Source: Primula veris (taxonomy: Eukaryota > Streptophyta > Magnoliopsida > Ericales > Primulaceae). From it: a stretch of 64,000 bases of DNA. The notes under the pieces are model-generated. The model was not told the DNA's origin and searched no databases. It saw nothing but the letters and a program-made list of their open reading frames with translations. Of this stretch, positions 10,673-21,267 are shown piece after piece (within the stretch, counting starts at the first letter, position 1; each line of letters begins with the position of its first letter). A program made the position numbers and the translations under genes. The stretch is taken from the NCBI GenBank assembly GCA_963682055.1, contig OY821747.1:13380258-13444257 (forward strand). The letters are read 5' to 3'.

Positions 10673-11649
10673 ATACTCTTGCTAAATATGTCTGTATTGA
10701 GTACCTTTAATAAGTTTTATTTCTAAGGTTAAAGTCTTATTTTGAGCTATGATGTTTTTGTCTTGAAAAAGCCGCTTTTTTGGTGTCTCATAAACAGATG
10801 TGAGGTAAATTGTCCTTTAAAAACCTCTCTGGTAATAGAGTTGCAAGCACAAAGTGCAATTTTATATGATGGTTGCAAGTTCAGTTGCAACATCAGTTGA
10901 AACCTCACACTCTCTATAGTTGGTTGGAAGTTCAGTTGCAACATCAGTTGAAACCTCGTGTTAAAAATACTGGTTGCAAGCTCAGTTGAAACATCAGTTG
11001 AAACCTCAGTCTTTGTTATTGCTGTCAAGACAAAGTCTTGTAAATTTTTGACATCACTTATACTCTTTCCTTGCTGAGGTCATCAAACTAGTTTTTGTGT
11101 AGATATAAAAACGGATTTGCTCAATTTAAGCTCCTAAAATTTAATCTTTATTAGAGTTATTCTTTGATAAACACATTTTCGTGAGTAAATTGCTAGGTTT
11201 CTTTTGCTATCCTAAAAGTTAGATATCTGTTTAAGTGTTCTTTATCTTGACTCAAGTCAAATTTCCTTAAAGCTTCAATTTTTGAATTTTCAAATTTTGG
11301 ATGAATCTGTTTTGAAAAAGGAATGTTTATCTGTTTAATTGGCTGAATTTATCTTAATGCAAAATGTTTCTTTCGTGATCATAGTATGATTTATTTTTCA
11401 AAATTCTGTTGATAAAATACTTCCTATTTTTAAGCCAAAATCTGTCCCTTAATTGATTTGCATGTATCTATTTCCAATTTCAAAAAGATATGGTCTTTAT
11501 TGCTATTTATACAAACTTCTTTTACTATCCAAAATCAACTCCAATTTACAGAATATCTCTCTCTCTCTCTAAACTGTCAAAAACCCTAGGCTCACTGTCA
11601 AAAACCCAGTGCTAGGTTCAAAGCTCACTTCCAACCCTTAGTTGCAACC
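10673..11649 (+). other. Spacer between Sirevirus gag-pol and second ORF
   Basis: This is 977 bases without a convincing gene. It holds three 50- to 55-base tandem units at about 10867-11011, each with GGTTG.AAGTTCAGTTG-type sequence. A T-rich stretch follows, then a CT microsatellite (11551-11568), and finally GTTGCAACC next to the ATG of the second ORF. The CT-rich stretch resembles a plant 5' UTR, so a subgenomic promoter or splice acceptor is possible but not proven. Confidence 0.6.
10867..11011 (+). repeat. Three tandem GTTGCAAC/GTTGAAAC units
   Basis: Three units of about 50 bases each contain TTGCAAGTTCAGTTGCAAC or a close variant, followed by ATCAGTTGAAACCTC. They belong to the same motif family as the LTR and pol-linker repeats of this element. 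Confidence 0.85.
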
Positions 11650-12924
11650 ATGTCCAAAAACCCCAATTCTGATGATGATTGCACCCTCAGAGATTTTCTG
11701 AATAAATCTCCATCACGTCAAGGTTCCAAATCAAAGGTAAGTGAGTCTTCCTCACCCAAAATTAAGCGCACTAAGAAGCGTGCTAGAAGGAATTTTGATA
11801 ATGACCCTGTTATTGCTAAGTTTGAGTATGTTCCAACAATCAATAATGTTGATCCTCGTTTCTGGAGTAGGACAACATATAGGAGGTTTAGGGGAATGGC
11901 TAGTAAAGAAATTCTGTGTGAAAGAAGGCTTAATTTAGTTAGCTATCCTCACATACAGGTGTATGTTGAGAAATTACTCTCTGCTGTTGGATTAGCCAAA
12001 ACTGTTTGTTATGCAGACTCCTATTACCCTGCTGTTGTAAAAGAATTCTATTCCAATTTAAGCAGTGGTGTCTTTGAAGAGGGTAATCCTAAGTATGGAA
12101 GAGTGTTTTTGAGAGGTGTAACTTTGGATTTCACCCCTAAGTTGATTAATGACTATCTGTGTTGTCCCAGTCCTACTGTAGACAACAATGCTGAACCAGA
12201 TTTAGAAATTCTAGCTTTAATTCTAACTGGGAAGAACAATAGGTTTGATGGTCATTCCATCAAAACATCCTCTCTCACATTAAGTGCTGCTGTGTTGCAC
12301 AAAATTGCTAGGTTTAACTGGACACCCACCAAACAATCTTCCAAAGTCAACAAAGATATGGCTATTTTTCTATACAGGATTATGTCTTCACTACCCATCA
12401 ACTTTGGCCATCATATCTTTAATCTTATAAAGGAATTTAGTGATGATAATTCACCATCCATTCTGCTTCCTTTCCCTTGCCTCATATCTAGTCTTCTTCT
12501 GGGCCAAGTCTCTTCTATGCATAGAGATTCTCCCATTAGTATCACTAATGAACCAATCACAGACTGTCCCTCTGCTCTCTATATTTCTGCCAAACTACTA
12601 AAAGAAGGACATGTCAATGACATTTCTGGTGACAAAGGGAAAGAAAAAGAAGAAGGACCTTCAACTGCTCCCTCAGACAAGAAGAAAGGAGTAAAGTGGT
12701 ACTTACTCCAGAAGCTGGCTTATAATCAAGAAAGGAGAGCTGAATTGGATGCTGATGATTATCAAATCAATAAGCTGCTGGTAGATATTATTGAGAATGA
12801 GGATGATGATGATAGTGATGGTGTTTCAATCAGCAGTGAGGATGACAATGCAGAAGATGAAGAAGTAGTCAGGCAGAATCCTCTAAGAGAAAGACCCCCA
12901 CAGTGTGATATTCCAAGTGACTAA
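11650..12924 (+). CDS. Sirevirus second ORF, putative plant transposon-protein domain (424 aa)
   Basis: An intact ORF lies after pol and before the 3' LTR, in the position where SIRE-type elements carry an extra (sometimes called env-like) ORF. Residues about 35-48 are a basic cluster (KIKRTKKRARR) that could act as a nuclear signal. Residues about 75-290 resemble the domain called putative plant transposon protein: GRVFLRGVTLDFTP, then INDYLCCPSP, and a later RIMSSLPINFGHHIF segment. The C-terminus is acidic and serine-rich (DDDDSDGVSISSEDD). I see no signal peptide and no convincing membrane span, so an envelope role is not supported here. Its function is unknown. An open frame of 424 codons in a recent insertion suggests it was maintained until lately. 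Confidence 0.8.
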   Translation: MSKNPNSDDDCTLRDFLNKSPSRQGSKSKVSESSSPKIKRTKKRARRNFDNDPVIAKFEYVPTINNVDPRFWSRTTYRRFRGMASKEILCERRLNLVSYPHIQVYVEKLLSAVGLAKTVCYADSYYPAVVKEFYSNLSSGVFEEGNPKYGRVFLRGVTLDFTPKLINDYLCCPSPTVDNNAEPDLEILALILTGKNNRFDGHSIKTSSLTLSAAVLHKIARFNWTPTKQSSKVNKDMAIFLYRIMSSLPINFGHHIFNLIKEFSDDNSPSILLPFPCLISSLLLGQVSSMHRDSPISITNEPITDCPSALYISAKLLKEGHVNDISGDKGKEKEEGPSTAPSDKKKGVKWYLLQKLAYNQERRAELDADDYQINKLLVDIIENEDDDDSDGVSISSEDDNAEDEEVVRQNPLRERPPQCDIPSD

Positions 12925-12943
12925 TTCCAATGGTTGCTGACAA

Positions 12944-13328
12944 ATAGGGGGAGTGAAGTTTATGTTGAAGTTTATGTTTTGTTTATTTCAATTTCAAGAC
13001 TCAATGCTGCTGGTTATTTCAATTTCAAGACTCAATGCTGCTGGTTTATTTGTTTTAAATTGTTGTACTAAGACATTGCTGTGCCATGTTTTTGGCCTTT
13101 AAATTTCTGCAATTTCCATTTTGATGTCTTTTAAATTGAATTTATGAATGGATAAAGTCTGTGCATATGAAGTGCCTGCAATTCTAACATACAGGGGGAG
13201 CTTAAACAGATGACTCTTTAGTATTGTTAATATACTATTTAAAGACTGTGCTGATATTGAATTTGCAGGTGGTTGGGATGATTTATAAACTTAATTGATT
13301 TGTCAAAACCAATGACAAAGGGGGAGAT
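12944..13328 (+). other. Multiple purine tracts before Sirevirus 3' LTR
   Basis: Three GGGGGAG tracts occur: ATAGGGGGAGTG at 12945-12956, CAGGGGGAGC at 13192-13201, and AAAGGGGGAGAT at 13317-13328. The last directly abuts the 3' LTR and is the polypurine tract that primes plus-strand synthesis. Repeated upstream tracts of this type are a known hallmark of Sireviruses. A short tandem duplication (TTTCAATTTCAAGACTCAAT) lies at about 12986-13041. Confidence 0.85.
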
Positions 13329-14544
13329 TGTTAGGACCAGATTTCTGGTCTAAATATTGTTAATTGTCTATTGGTTTTTACTAAATAAATCATAACTGTT
13401 ATTAATAACTAAGACAGGATTGACAGGTTCCAAGTACCAGTTGCAACCTCAGTTACAACCTACTAAGTTAGTAGTATTAGGTTTCAAGTACTGGTTGCAA
13501 CCTAAGTTACAACCTGTGGTGACAGGTTTCAAGTACCAGTTGCAACCTCAGTTGCAACCACAGTTCAACCTGCTGTTAAAACAGAATTCTGTCTTGTTTC
13601 ATTATTCTACATTACTACTTGTTTAATGTTAATCATTTGTTTTAAAGTATGTAGGATATATTCTCATAAGGTCTTAAACGTGTATATGTGTTTATTGAGA
13701 ATATCAAAGTGTTAAGGAAAGATGTTTTATAAAGGATATAAAGAGAATAGTTTATAAGGTTATGTTTCCTTTTAATATATATATCTTTATTCTTATGCTT
13801 GTCCTTATCACTTGTTTCAATCTTTTGATCCTTATAATATTCAGTAAAGATATGTTTAAAGATTGATTGATATGTGGAGTTAAATGTTTCATATGTTTAT
13901 GAAAAGATATTATCTTTAAGAGATCATATCTTTATATGTTTCCTTTCAAAGGAAAAGATTAACTCCTACTTTCAAGTGTGTTACTAAACAGGTATTAATC
14001 AAAGATGATTAGAGTCAATCCATGCTGAAGAATCTCGTGATACTTGGAGAGATTGAAGCTAATCAACCAAGTCAAAAGCAATCAAAAGATATTGAAGATA
14101 GAAGATTGTTTTTACTTGTTTATATACTTAGTAACTTAAGCTTGTAAAGGTGTGTGTTCTAAATTATAAAGAACCCATTCTTGAGAGAATACACGTGAGC
14201 TTTAAAAAGAAAAACAATGGTGGGATGCCATTGATTTATAAGTGATAGTTATAGAGTAGGAGCAATATAGTGATAGGCAGAAAAACATAGAGGGAGTCTA
14301 AGTTTTTCATTAAGACTTGAGTCATATATTGTAAGCTTTTTATAATATCATAATCTGGGTAAGTGCCCCGGAGACGTAGCCTAGTTAGGTGAACTCCGTT
14401 GTTAAATGTGCGTGTGAATTATTTCCAAGTACATTTAATTTTAAAACAGTTCTGTCCATTAATACACTTGGTTCCAACTGCAGTTCCAACCTCACTTGGA
14501 ACCTTACTGCAAAACTGCATCTAGAACAACGGATAGGAATTTCA
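13329..14544 (+). repeat. 3' LTR of Sirevirus
   Basis: This 1216-bp copy is nearly identical to 5879-7094. It is followed by the target duplication CAAAT (14545-14549), whose last base is also the first base of the outer element's 5' LTR. Confidence 0.97.
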
Positions 14545-14548
14545 CAAA

Positions 14549-15010
14549 TGTAAGTCTATTATAACTTATATAATTATGTTACAAACATAATAAGCTAGGA
14601 TCTTATTCCTACATGATGATCATACATTTAACGTTACGAAAAGTATGTCGAAACGCATACCTTGAGCCATGGGAATGCTTGTGAGCTCGGGACTTGAACG
14701 CGGACTTGATTGTTGAGTTTCTCCCCCTTACCTATGTTATTTCTTATAATTTTTTGTGTGTCTCAAAGTGATGGATTTGAGTCCTTTATATAGGTGGGGA
14801 GAGGACTCAACCTCATGAAAAGACTTTCCGATCTCAACCATCCATCATGGTAGGATCAATCTTGACCATCCATAATGTCAAGAAATGAAAGGTTCTAACT
14901 CACCATTCATTACCACTAAGGCATAAACATTTTAACCTATGAATGTCAAAAGACCACACTAATGACCAAGAATTTATGTATTGTAACTCTTGGTTGGAAT
15001 TATTCTTACA
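14549..15010 (-). repeat. 5' LTR of outer copia element
   Basis: This 462-bp LTR pairs with 15-476. On the minus strand it would drive the outer element, and transcription of the adjacent gene runs into it. It supplies a stop codon at 14900-14902 to the reading frame entering from the plastid-protein gene. Confidence 0.95.
14784..14795 (-). promoter_or_regulatory. TATA box in outer copia 5' LTR
   Basis: The minus strand reads CCTATATAAAGG, a near-consensus plant TATA box inside the LTR. The transcription start is expected about 30 bases downstream (toward lower coordinates). Confidence 0.5.
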
Positions 15011-17882
15011 TGTTTTTCCTATGCAAAGCTTAAGCTTCCATGCTCGCATTTTATTGAATATCTTGCAAAGACACTTTAGTCGCCAATTCAATTTTTGTAG
15101 CATTAACAAAGAATAACCGGAAATGACTGAATCTTAATGCTGTCAAGCCAACAAGGCTTCAATTTCTAAAATACAAACCAGTTCAAGTAAAATTACCTCC
15201 AAAGCCATCAAGGCATCTTCCATTGCACGTTGCTTGGCATAAAAGTCAGCACGCTTGAGATCAGCCTGAGAGTTGGCAGTATAAATCATTTAAATTTTTT
15301 GCCTAAGATCATAAAAGTAACTTGTACACTTAATACGCAGTGTTGATGCTTTAATTAACATAGTAAAGGTTTATTTAAATCCAATTTAATTAATCATCTT
15401 TTGCAGAGTCCAACCGTATAAAGCACTATAACATAAGTGAAAAGAAGTAACATTAGCTATCAAGAAGGCTCTTGAATAAACAATGAATTACTGTATTTAA
15501 TTTAACTGCTCATAAGAATCTCTTAGAGATTAAATCTAGAGAGTTGGGCCGGTTTATCCTACAACCTAAACAAGAAAAGACCTAAATCAAATACATGAAG
15601 TATTATCGGTCTTTCCATATCAAGCAAAATTACATAATCATGACACTGCTATCAATGAGCTAATAGAGAAGAAAAAAGACCGGTTCATCTTGTTTATACT
15701 AAAGAGAATTCACATAATAAGCACCTCCAAAGCTCCGTCGCTCCAGTGCTTATCAGCAGCCTTTTTTAACTTTGACTGGGCCTTATCGTTTAGGATCTAG
15801 AAAGAATGTCAAAGCATGTGAAAAAGATCAGTCATATATTAGATAGTTTCAAAACAATTGAAGAGTAAACATGAAATGTTAAAACATACACTAGCGATAC
15901 GATGAAGGTGTTTAGCTTTTTCCTTCACTTTGTTGTCAATCTTCTTTGTATCTTTCCTTGCCCGAGCTGCCAAAGCAAAAAGCCTTGTAAGGAAATGTTC
16001 AAGTGATATAGTAAAATGTCATGATTTAAGAAAAAGATGATTACTGATGTAGGATTTCAACTAGAGTGATTTGGTTTTCAAGCTTCACAAAGTTGATGTG
16101 CAATTTAATATTTAAATGAAGACACTTGAACACGTTTTAGAAGCGAGGGAAGAGGAGAATGACTACTAAAGAACAGCAAAATCTGTGAGTTACAAATCAT
16201 GGAAGTCTCTATCGTGCTTTCTGAATCACTTGATGTGTAAAAATAGCCAAAAAGGCAATAAATGCAATAGATCTACCAAAACAAGGTAACATATATAATG
16301 GAGTTTATGAAAGAAAATAACCATCGAGTTTAAGAAACCCTGAGCCTATTATAGCAACATCTTGCCGAACTCGAGCATCCAGAGTAAGTATCCCCCTAGA
16401 AAAAAAAACATGCATTTCAAAACTTAGACAACAATGAGAGATTCTTATAATTTTTATACCAAATTCAACTCACTTTTTAACACTAAAAGTAATTTCTTTT
16501 ACTGTTAAAGACCTGAAGTAAATACAAGTATACTATGTAAGAAGTAACAATTTCTTTCTGAATTCTATAACTTGTTCAGCATAACTAGATTTTGGCAACT
16601 TTTACTTTATTATAGAAAGAAGCCAATCTAGACACGCACTGATAATGAGGGCTTGCGTGGTTGCAGCGACTTAGCAAGAGAGCTGGTTTTATGAGTTTGA
16701 GAAAAAGCCTAGGAATTATCTAGTTAGGCTTCAATTTTTATACAAACCAAAAAACCAGAAAAGTTCAGCTTTTATGCTTATCAACGAAATGAAATCCATC
16801 TTTAAGAAGGATTAAGCCTCCAAGAAGTCCGGTTTGCTAAATTCTTTAAAAAGTTAACTTTCAATGCAGGAAAAGGGTCTCCATGTCCCCGCCAGATAAT
16901 TTAGAATACATAAAACGCTGATGGGATATAATTCACTGAGGCCAAAAACCACTTATTTGCAACTTGCATGTGCGTGTGAAAAGTTAAAAATTAAAAATAA
17001 AGGTAGCAGAAACATTACCGAGAAAGCAAGACAATGTCGTTTTTTGCCCTTTCATTGACATATTTGGCATCATTGTAAACAAACTGGGCTAACCCCTGTC
17101 TGGAGTGCACACTTCTTTTACGCATGACATCATTGTCGTCGTAATTGCACCGTGCTCTAATGCAGAAAATATAACTAATAAGTACACCTTAAAGGAAAAT
17201 TCACCAATAACAATTTTGAAAAGATTCTCTGCAGCATTCTAACTTGAAGAACACATATGTCTATCACGAATTACACAGAAACAGCAAAAAGTAATCCCTA
17301 ATTTACATAATTATTCAGCTATGTTTTCATCCCTAAATAATTATGTTTACTAGCTAGACTAGATGATCCAAATAAATGTTGTTAACTTCTAGCCCTTACG
17401 AAATCTTTTTCAATTGGTTTGTCCGGTATACTCAATTAGTAAGCCACATTTTTTGCATGACTATGAAACAAAACTTACGCTTAGATAAGTCAAAAATATT
17501 TCACAAGGGAGTAAGACCAAAATTTTGATTAAGTTTTTTAATATATTTGAAGTTTAGAACTTTACTTAGATGCACCAGCTTTATCTGTATGAGTCGTCTC
17601 ACATTCACATGCTTCAGTATTTCGTGACTGACATGAAATGGAAAGCCTCTCTTTGGATAGAATAAAACTACTTTGATTCTGGTATATACACCATAATCCT
17701 TTCTGAGAACACTTCGCTTTGATGACAAACTGGTTTCTATCATGCTTTTGCCCAAGCTCAACTCCTCTGCTTGTACCATAAAATTTGGTCCATTTTGGTG
17801 AATTGCAAAGTTGGTGCCGCTTGATAGTCTCTCGATCAATAGCTAAAGAACCACTCGACACCTTGGTTGTAGTAAGAGCCAT
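15011..17882 (-). CDS. Predicted plastid-targeted protein of unknown function, 3' end hit by copia insertion
   Basis: Seven exons by GT..AG and frame continuity: 17882-17566, 17156-17019, 16395-16322, 15966-15890, 15796-15725, 15265-15197, and a less certain last exon 15061-15011. The start ATG opens a Ser/Thr/Lys-rich, acid-poor N-terminus (MALTTTKVSSGSL) typical of a chloroplast transit peptide. The mature part is highly charged and helical: RAKNDIVLLSRG, LDARVRQDVAIIGSGF, KKIDNKVKEKAKHLHRIA, AADKHWSDGALE, ADLKRADFYAKQRAMEDAL. I recognise no named domain. About 267 residues would be encoded. In the joined pre-insertion sequence the last exon continues from ACA into TTC TAA, so the retroelement sits two codons before the apparent stop. 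Now the frame runs 36 codons into the LTR. An alternative earlier splice (acceptor near 15136) would end in a different short tail. Confidence 0.75.
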
Positions 17883-20070
17883 GAGGGATCAGTCACAAGC
17901 TTACTAGCTGAGTAGCATATCCTCTGAATAAGATCAAAGCTTACACAAGTCAAAATTAAAACGCCGTAGTTTACTTAGCATTTTGAAAACTTCTGAGATA
18001 CTACAATCAAAAGACAAAAAGTCCGTAAAATATTTAATAACACTACAACATCATATGTAGCATAGCAGTAGTCATATAGTTAATCAACCAATTTTTTTAA
18101 TAGGTGGTGCAAAACTGGTGCCATATAGATCAAAAGTTTGGTCACATAAGCACATAACTTTCAGTCATTTAAGGGTCTAACGTGCTTAGAGGTAGATAAC
18201 ATAACAATGGATTATGGATGGTTGCAACTTATGATAACAGAAAGATCCAGAGTAATTTGGATAGTGTACACACTAAGGAATTCAAATTCTAGTCATTGTA
18301 AATCCATGATGCTAAAGCTCCCAATACCACGGCACAATTGTAAGCACTCATATGCTATATGGCAAATTGGCAATGTACGCCTTAAGGTTGAATTTATCGT
18401 AGCTTATTGTACAGAGACTTGAGTTTTATGGCAGCTGTTGAGATAGTTAGACTTGCTTGTTACATTCTAGATTATAGTGGTTGTCTGTGTAAATGATTGT
18501 ACTTTCAGTCAGAGTCAAATTAACATCTGTCACTGTACAAATAAGCTGATACTGAGATCAGTGTGAGACTCGTATGCTTTTCGTTCTTGATTGTGCAGTT
18601 TCTCTCTATTTTCAATCTAAGTTGCTTACGATATGAGAAATTCAAATCAAGGAAGTAAACTAGTAACTTAATGTCATGATACCAAATCCCTAATGCGTTC
18701 GAAATTTATTTTAAGCCATGGTGTGGTGATGGTACTCATCCAACCAAAGACACAAAAATAAACAAATTGCAATGGAATCTTTTACTGCACAAGTTCCTAA
18801 AGGACCCTAAATCTCAAATTCAAATCATCATGATTTTAATTCCACACACTCCCAAACACAGTATGTGAGCAATAATTCAAAATATATAAGACTACTACAC
18901 AATTAGACACTCTAAAATAATGGAATTCAAGTAATTATATTTGTTCGCATAGAATTATGGTTAGTAATTATCCGATTCCAAATGCTTCAAAGATCGTATT
19001 AACTTGTAGAGGGAAAAAAAAGTTTCAATAAAAACCTTAAAAGGCTTACGCTTTTTACGCTCTAATGATTAAGTTTAAGTAGCAACGGAAACAATCTTTA
19101 AATCCGTAAACAGGACAAGTTGGTTCCCAAATTTTAAAAGAAGGGACATATTTGATCCACTGTAGTATAAAAAGTTTCTCATATAAATCCCCAATATGCT
19201 CAAATTCGGAAACAATCACTAGAGAAATGATCATAAAATTCTTGTAACATTTATAATTTAAAATGTTCTATTAGTTCATAGTTAAATTAAACTACAGTTT
19301 GTGTTGGTGTAAATTACCCCAGTATTATAGCAAAGAAACAATATACATGCTTTTCCTCACTATTTTCATCATATTTTCCAGTCCAAAGTCCAAAAAAAGA
19401 CATTACTACCTCTTCAAATTTAGATACAATTGATGAAGTATTTATGTATTCCTTATAATCAGCATAAACGGATTTTAATTTAAGTTTTCACTCACCTTTT
19501 TATGCTATTAACAATAGGAAAATAAAAAAAATGGGGTAAAAAATTCCACAAAAAGAAACAAAAAATCAGGTAAAACTCAGGATGCATACACTGGGCAATG
19601 TTGTTTAGTATAAGCAATAATCAAGTAAAAAAAGTAACATATGAAAGAATAAAATTGAAGTGAAATTGCAGGTTATGTAGTAATAGTGGTACTAATATTG
19701 CTCACCTAGTGAAATGCAGTCCTTAGAGAAAGTAGTTGGTACTTGGTAGTGAAAAATATACTCCAATTGTAATACTAATAATATACTAGTAGTACGTACT
19801 AGTGGTAGATGAATATGTGTACGAGTGAAAATGAACCACAAAGTTGAGATTGTGGCACCTTATTTGCCAACAAACAACTCTTAACAATTGAATAGTTGAG
19901 GTCTTAGTTATTCCACCTAGGATTTTATTTTTGGACAAGACAGTGAGTGAGTGGGGATAAGCATTCAACTTTTATCTAGAAAAAACTAAGGTTACTATTA
20001 TCCTGAATGTACGGTTTGGTTGTACAAAGGTCTCCTAAATTTTACGTACAACTACGTCTATTCTCATTCT
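17883..20070. other. Intergenic: upstream of plastid-protein gene
   Basis: The sequence is AT-rich with no credible coding region. It should contain the promoter and 5' UTR of the minus-strand gene that starts at 17882, but I see no convincing TATA box close to the ATG. Short ORFs here lack family resemblance. Confidence 0.5.
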
Positions 20071-20074
20071 CAGC

Positions 20075-20425
20075 GAAATAAAAATAAATTTTGGTATCTA
20101 ACCTAACACACTTTTTAATTTGGTATTCAACCTATACATTTCGCTCTAATTTGGTACCCAACCTAACACTTTTTCTAATTTGGTACTCAACCTATACGTT
20201 TCGCTCTAATTTGATACCCAACCTATACGTCTACAGTCCAATTAATGGGCTCAATCTGTCTTCGATCATCGGTTTTACGCATAGGTTGGGTAAAAAATTA
20301 GAAAAAAGTGTTAGGTTGGGTACCAAATTAGAGCAAAATGTATAGGTTGGGTACCAATTTAGAAATTATGTTAGGCTGGATACCAAATCACTAAAAGTTA
20401 ATAAGTTGGATACCATTTTAACAAT
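20075..20425. repeat. Foldback element with tandem arms
   Basis: The left half carries units of the form AATTTGGTACCCAACCTA repeated at about 30-base spacing (20118, 20149, 20178, 20209). The right half carries the complement (TAGGTTGGGTACCAAATT) at matching spacing (20282-20400). The two halves therefore fold on each other around about 20230-20280. No coding capacity is seen. This looks like a non-autonomous foldback or MITE-type element; I could not define a target duplication. Confidence 0.8.
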
Positions 20426-21020
20426 TTCCCGGTTTCTTTTTACCTGAAAACTACTAAATGGTTAAAAAAACTATTCATCCAGAATGGTTTGTTTCACACA
20501 ATTGGATTGATTCATCAAAAGTTAAAAAATTTGATGTTTAATTTTATAATCTTTTTACATTTTAATCTGATGTAGGACGTACTCACGCATGCGCTGATCC
20601 GGGTTGAACCATTCTCACTTAATGGGTTAAAATATGTTCATCAAAACTGAACCCAATGGCTATACTCTGTTTTCAAGCTCCAAACAATTTGAAACGGAAA
20701 CAATATATATGATTGTTGGAACGTTTATTGGAAAACTCGTGGTCCCTCTCAAAAATCTTGTTTCACGCTTCTCGTTTAACGCTTTCTATCGTATAAATTT
20801 TAGATTTTCTCATTTTTTTTCACGTTTCATGTTTCCCTTTACGGTTTCCGTTTCCTATGGTTGGAAGTAATTTTTTGAGTTTAATGTGGCACATGCAAGA
20901 TATTGATATCGGGTAATGATGCATACACTATTTGGACACTCTCAACCACATTCAATGACGTGTCACGAGCTTTTTAATAAAAAAAAATTGAATTGAATGG
21001 ATTATATAAGTAAATAACTA
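20426..21020. other. Intergenic, no feature seen
   Basis: AT-rich sequence with runs of T and A. No coding, RNA-gene or clear repeat signature was found. Confidence 0.5.
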
Positions 21021-21026
21021 GTTGTA

Positions 21027-21267
21027 CCAAAAGAAGAAAAAAAAGCGACACACAACCCATCTATACATCCGTTTACATTGCCCTCACTTTTATTACTTAA
21101 AAAAAATGAACTTTTTCATTACTTTTCAAAAATTATAAATAGACATCAAAAGAAGAAAAAAAAAGTGTCAAACAATCTATGTAAATGCATATGTTTACAT
21201 TGCCTTCACTTTTCTTAATTAAAAAAATGGAGTTTTTCATTAATTTTCAAAAATTAAAAATAAATAT
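21027..21267. repeat. Direct tandem duplication, about 120-bp unit
   Basis: Two adjacent diverged copies (about 21028-21147 and 21148-21267) both run from AAAAGAAGAAAAAAAAG through GTTTACATTGCC, CACTTTT and TTTTTCATTA to TTTTCAAAAATT. The copies differ at many positions, so the duplication is old. Confidence 0.8.

Larger units (their letters stand above)
5879..14544 (+). mobile_element. Nested young copia element of Sirevirus type
   Basis: LTRs 5879-7094 and 13329-14544 are both 1216 bp and differ at about two positions by eye (5942/13392 and near 7006/14456). A perfect 5-bp TSD CAAAT lies at 5874-5878 and 14545-14549. The order is LTR, PBS, gag-pol, spacer, second ORF, repeated purine tracts, LTR. 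The Sirevirus (Maximus/SIRE) assignment rests on the style of the integrase and RT sequence, the extra ORF after pol, and several GGGGGAG tracts before the 3' LTR. The gag-pol has lost the zinc knuckle and protease, so this copy was probably mobilised by proteins from a complete relative. Confidence 0.95.
15..15010 (-). mobile_element. Outer Ty1/copia LTR retrotransposon, decayed, split by a nested Sirevirus
   Basis: Two 462-bp direct repeats (15-476 and 14549-15010) start TGTAAG and end CTTACA, a perfect 6-bp terminal inverted repeat. The flanking 5-bp target duplication TGTTT is present at 10-14 and 15011-15015. Read on the minus strand the order is 5' LTR, PBS, about 1 kb of leader, gag-protease-integrase-RT-RNase H, purine tract, 3' LTR. 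This is the copia order, with integrase before RT. The interior is interrupted at the PBS/LTR boundary by the element at 5879-14544. The two LTRs differ at about seven positions by eye (about 1.5%), so this insertion is older than the nested one. The coding region is broken in three places and cannot be autonomous. Confidence 0.95.

Noticed and set aside
11650..12924. Envelope gene in the Sirevirus
   Set aside because: The position fits the env-like slot, but no signal peptide, membrane span or glycosylation-rich ectodomain is visible, so only a second ORF of unknown function is claimed.
18207..18422. 71-codon plus-strand ORF beginning MDYGWLQLMITERS
   Set aside because: No recognisable motif, no neighbouring exons in phase and no promoter; length is expected by chance in this much DNA.
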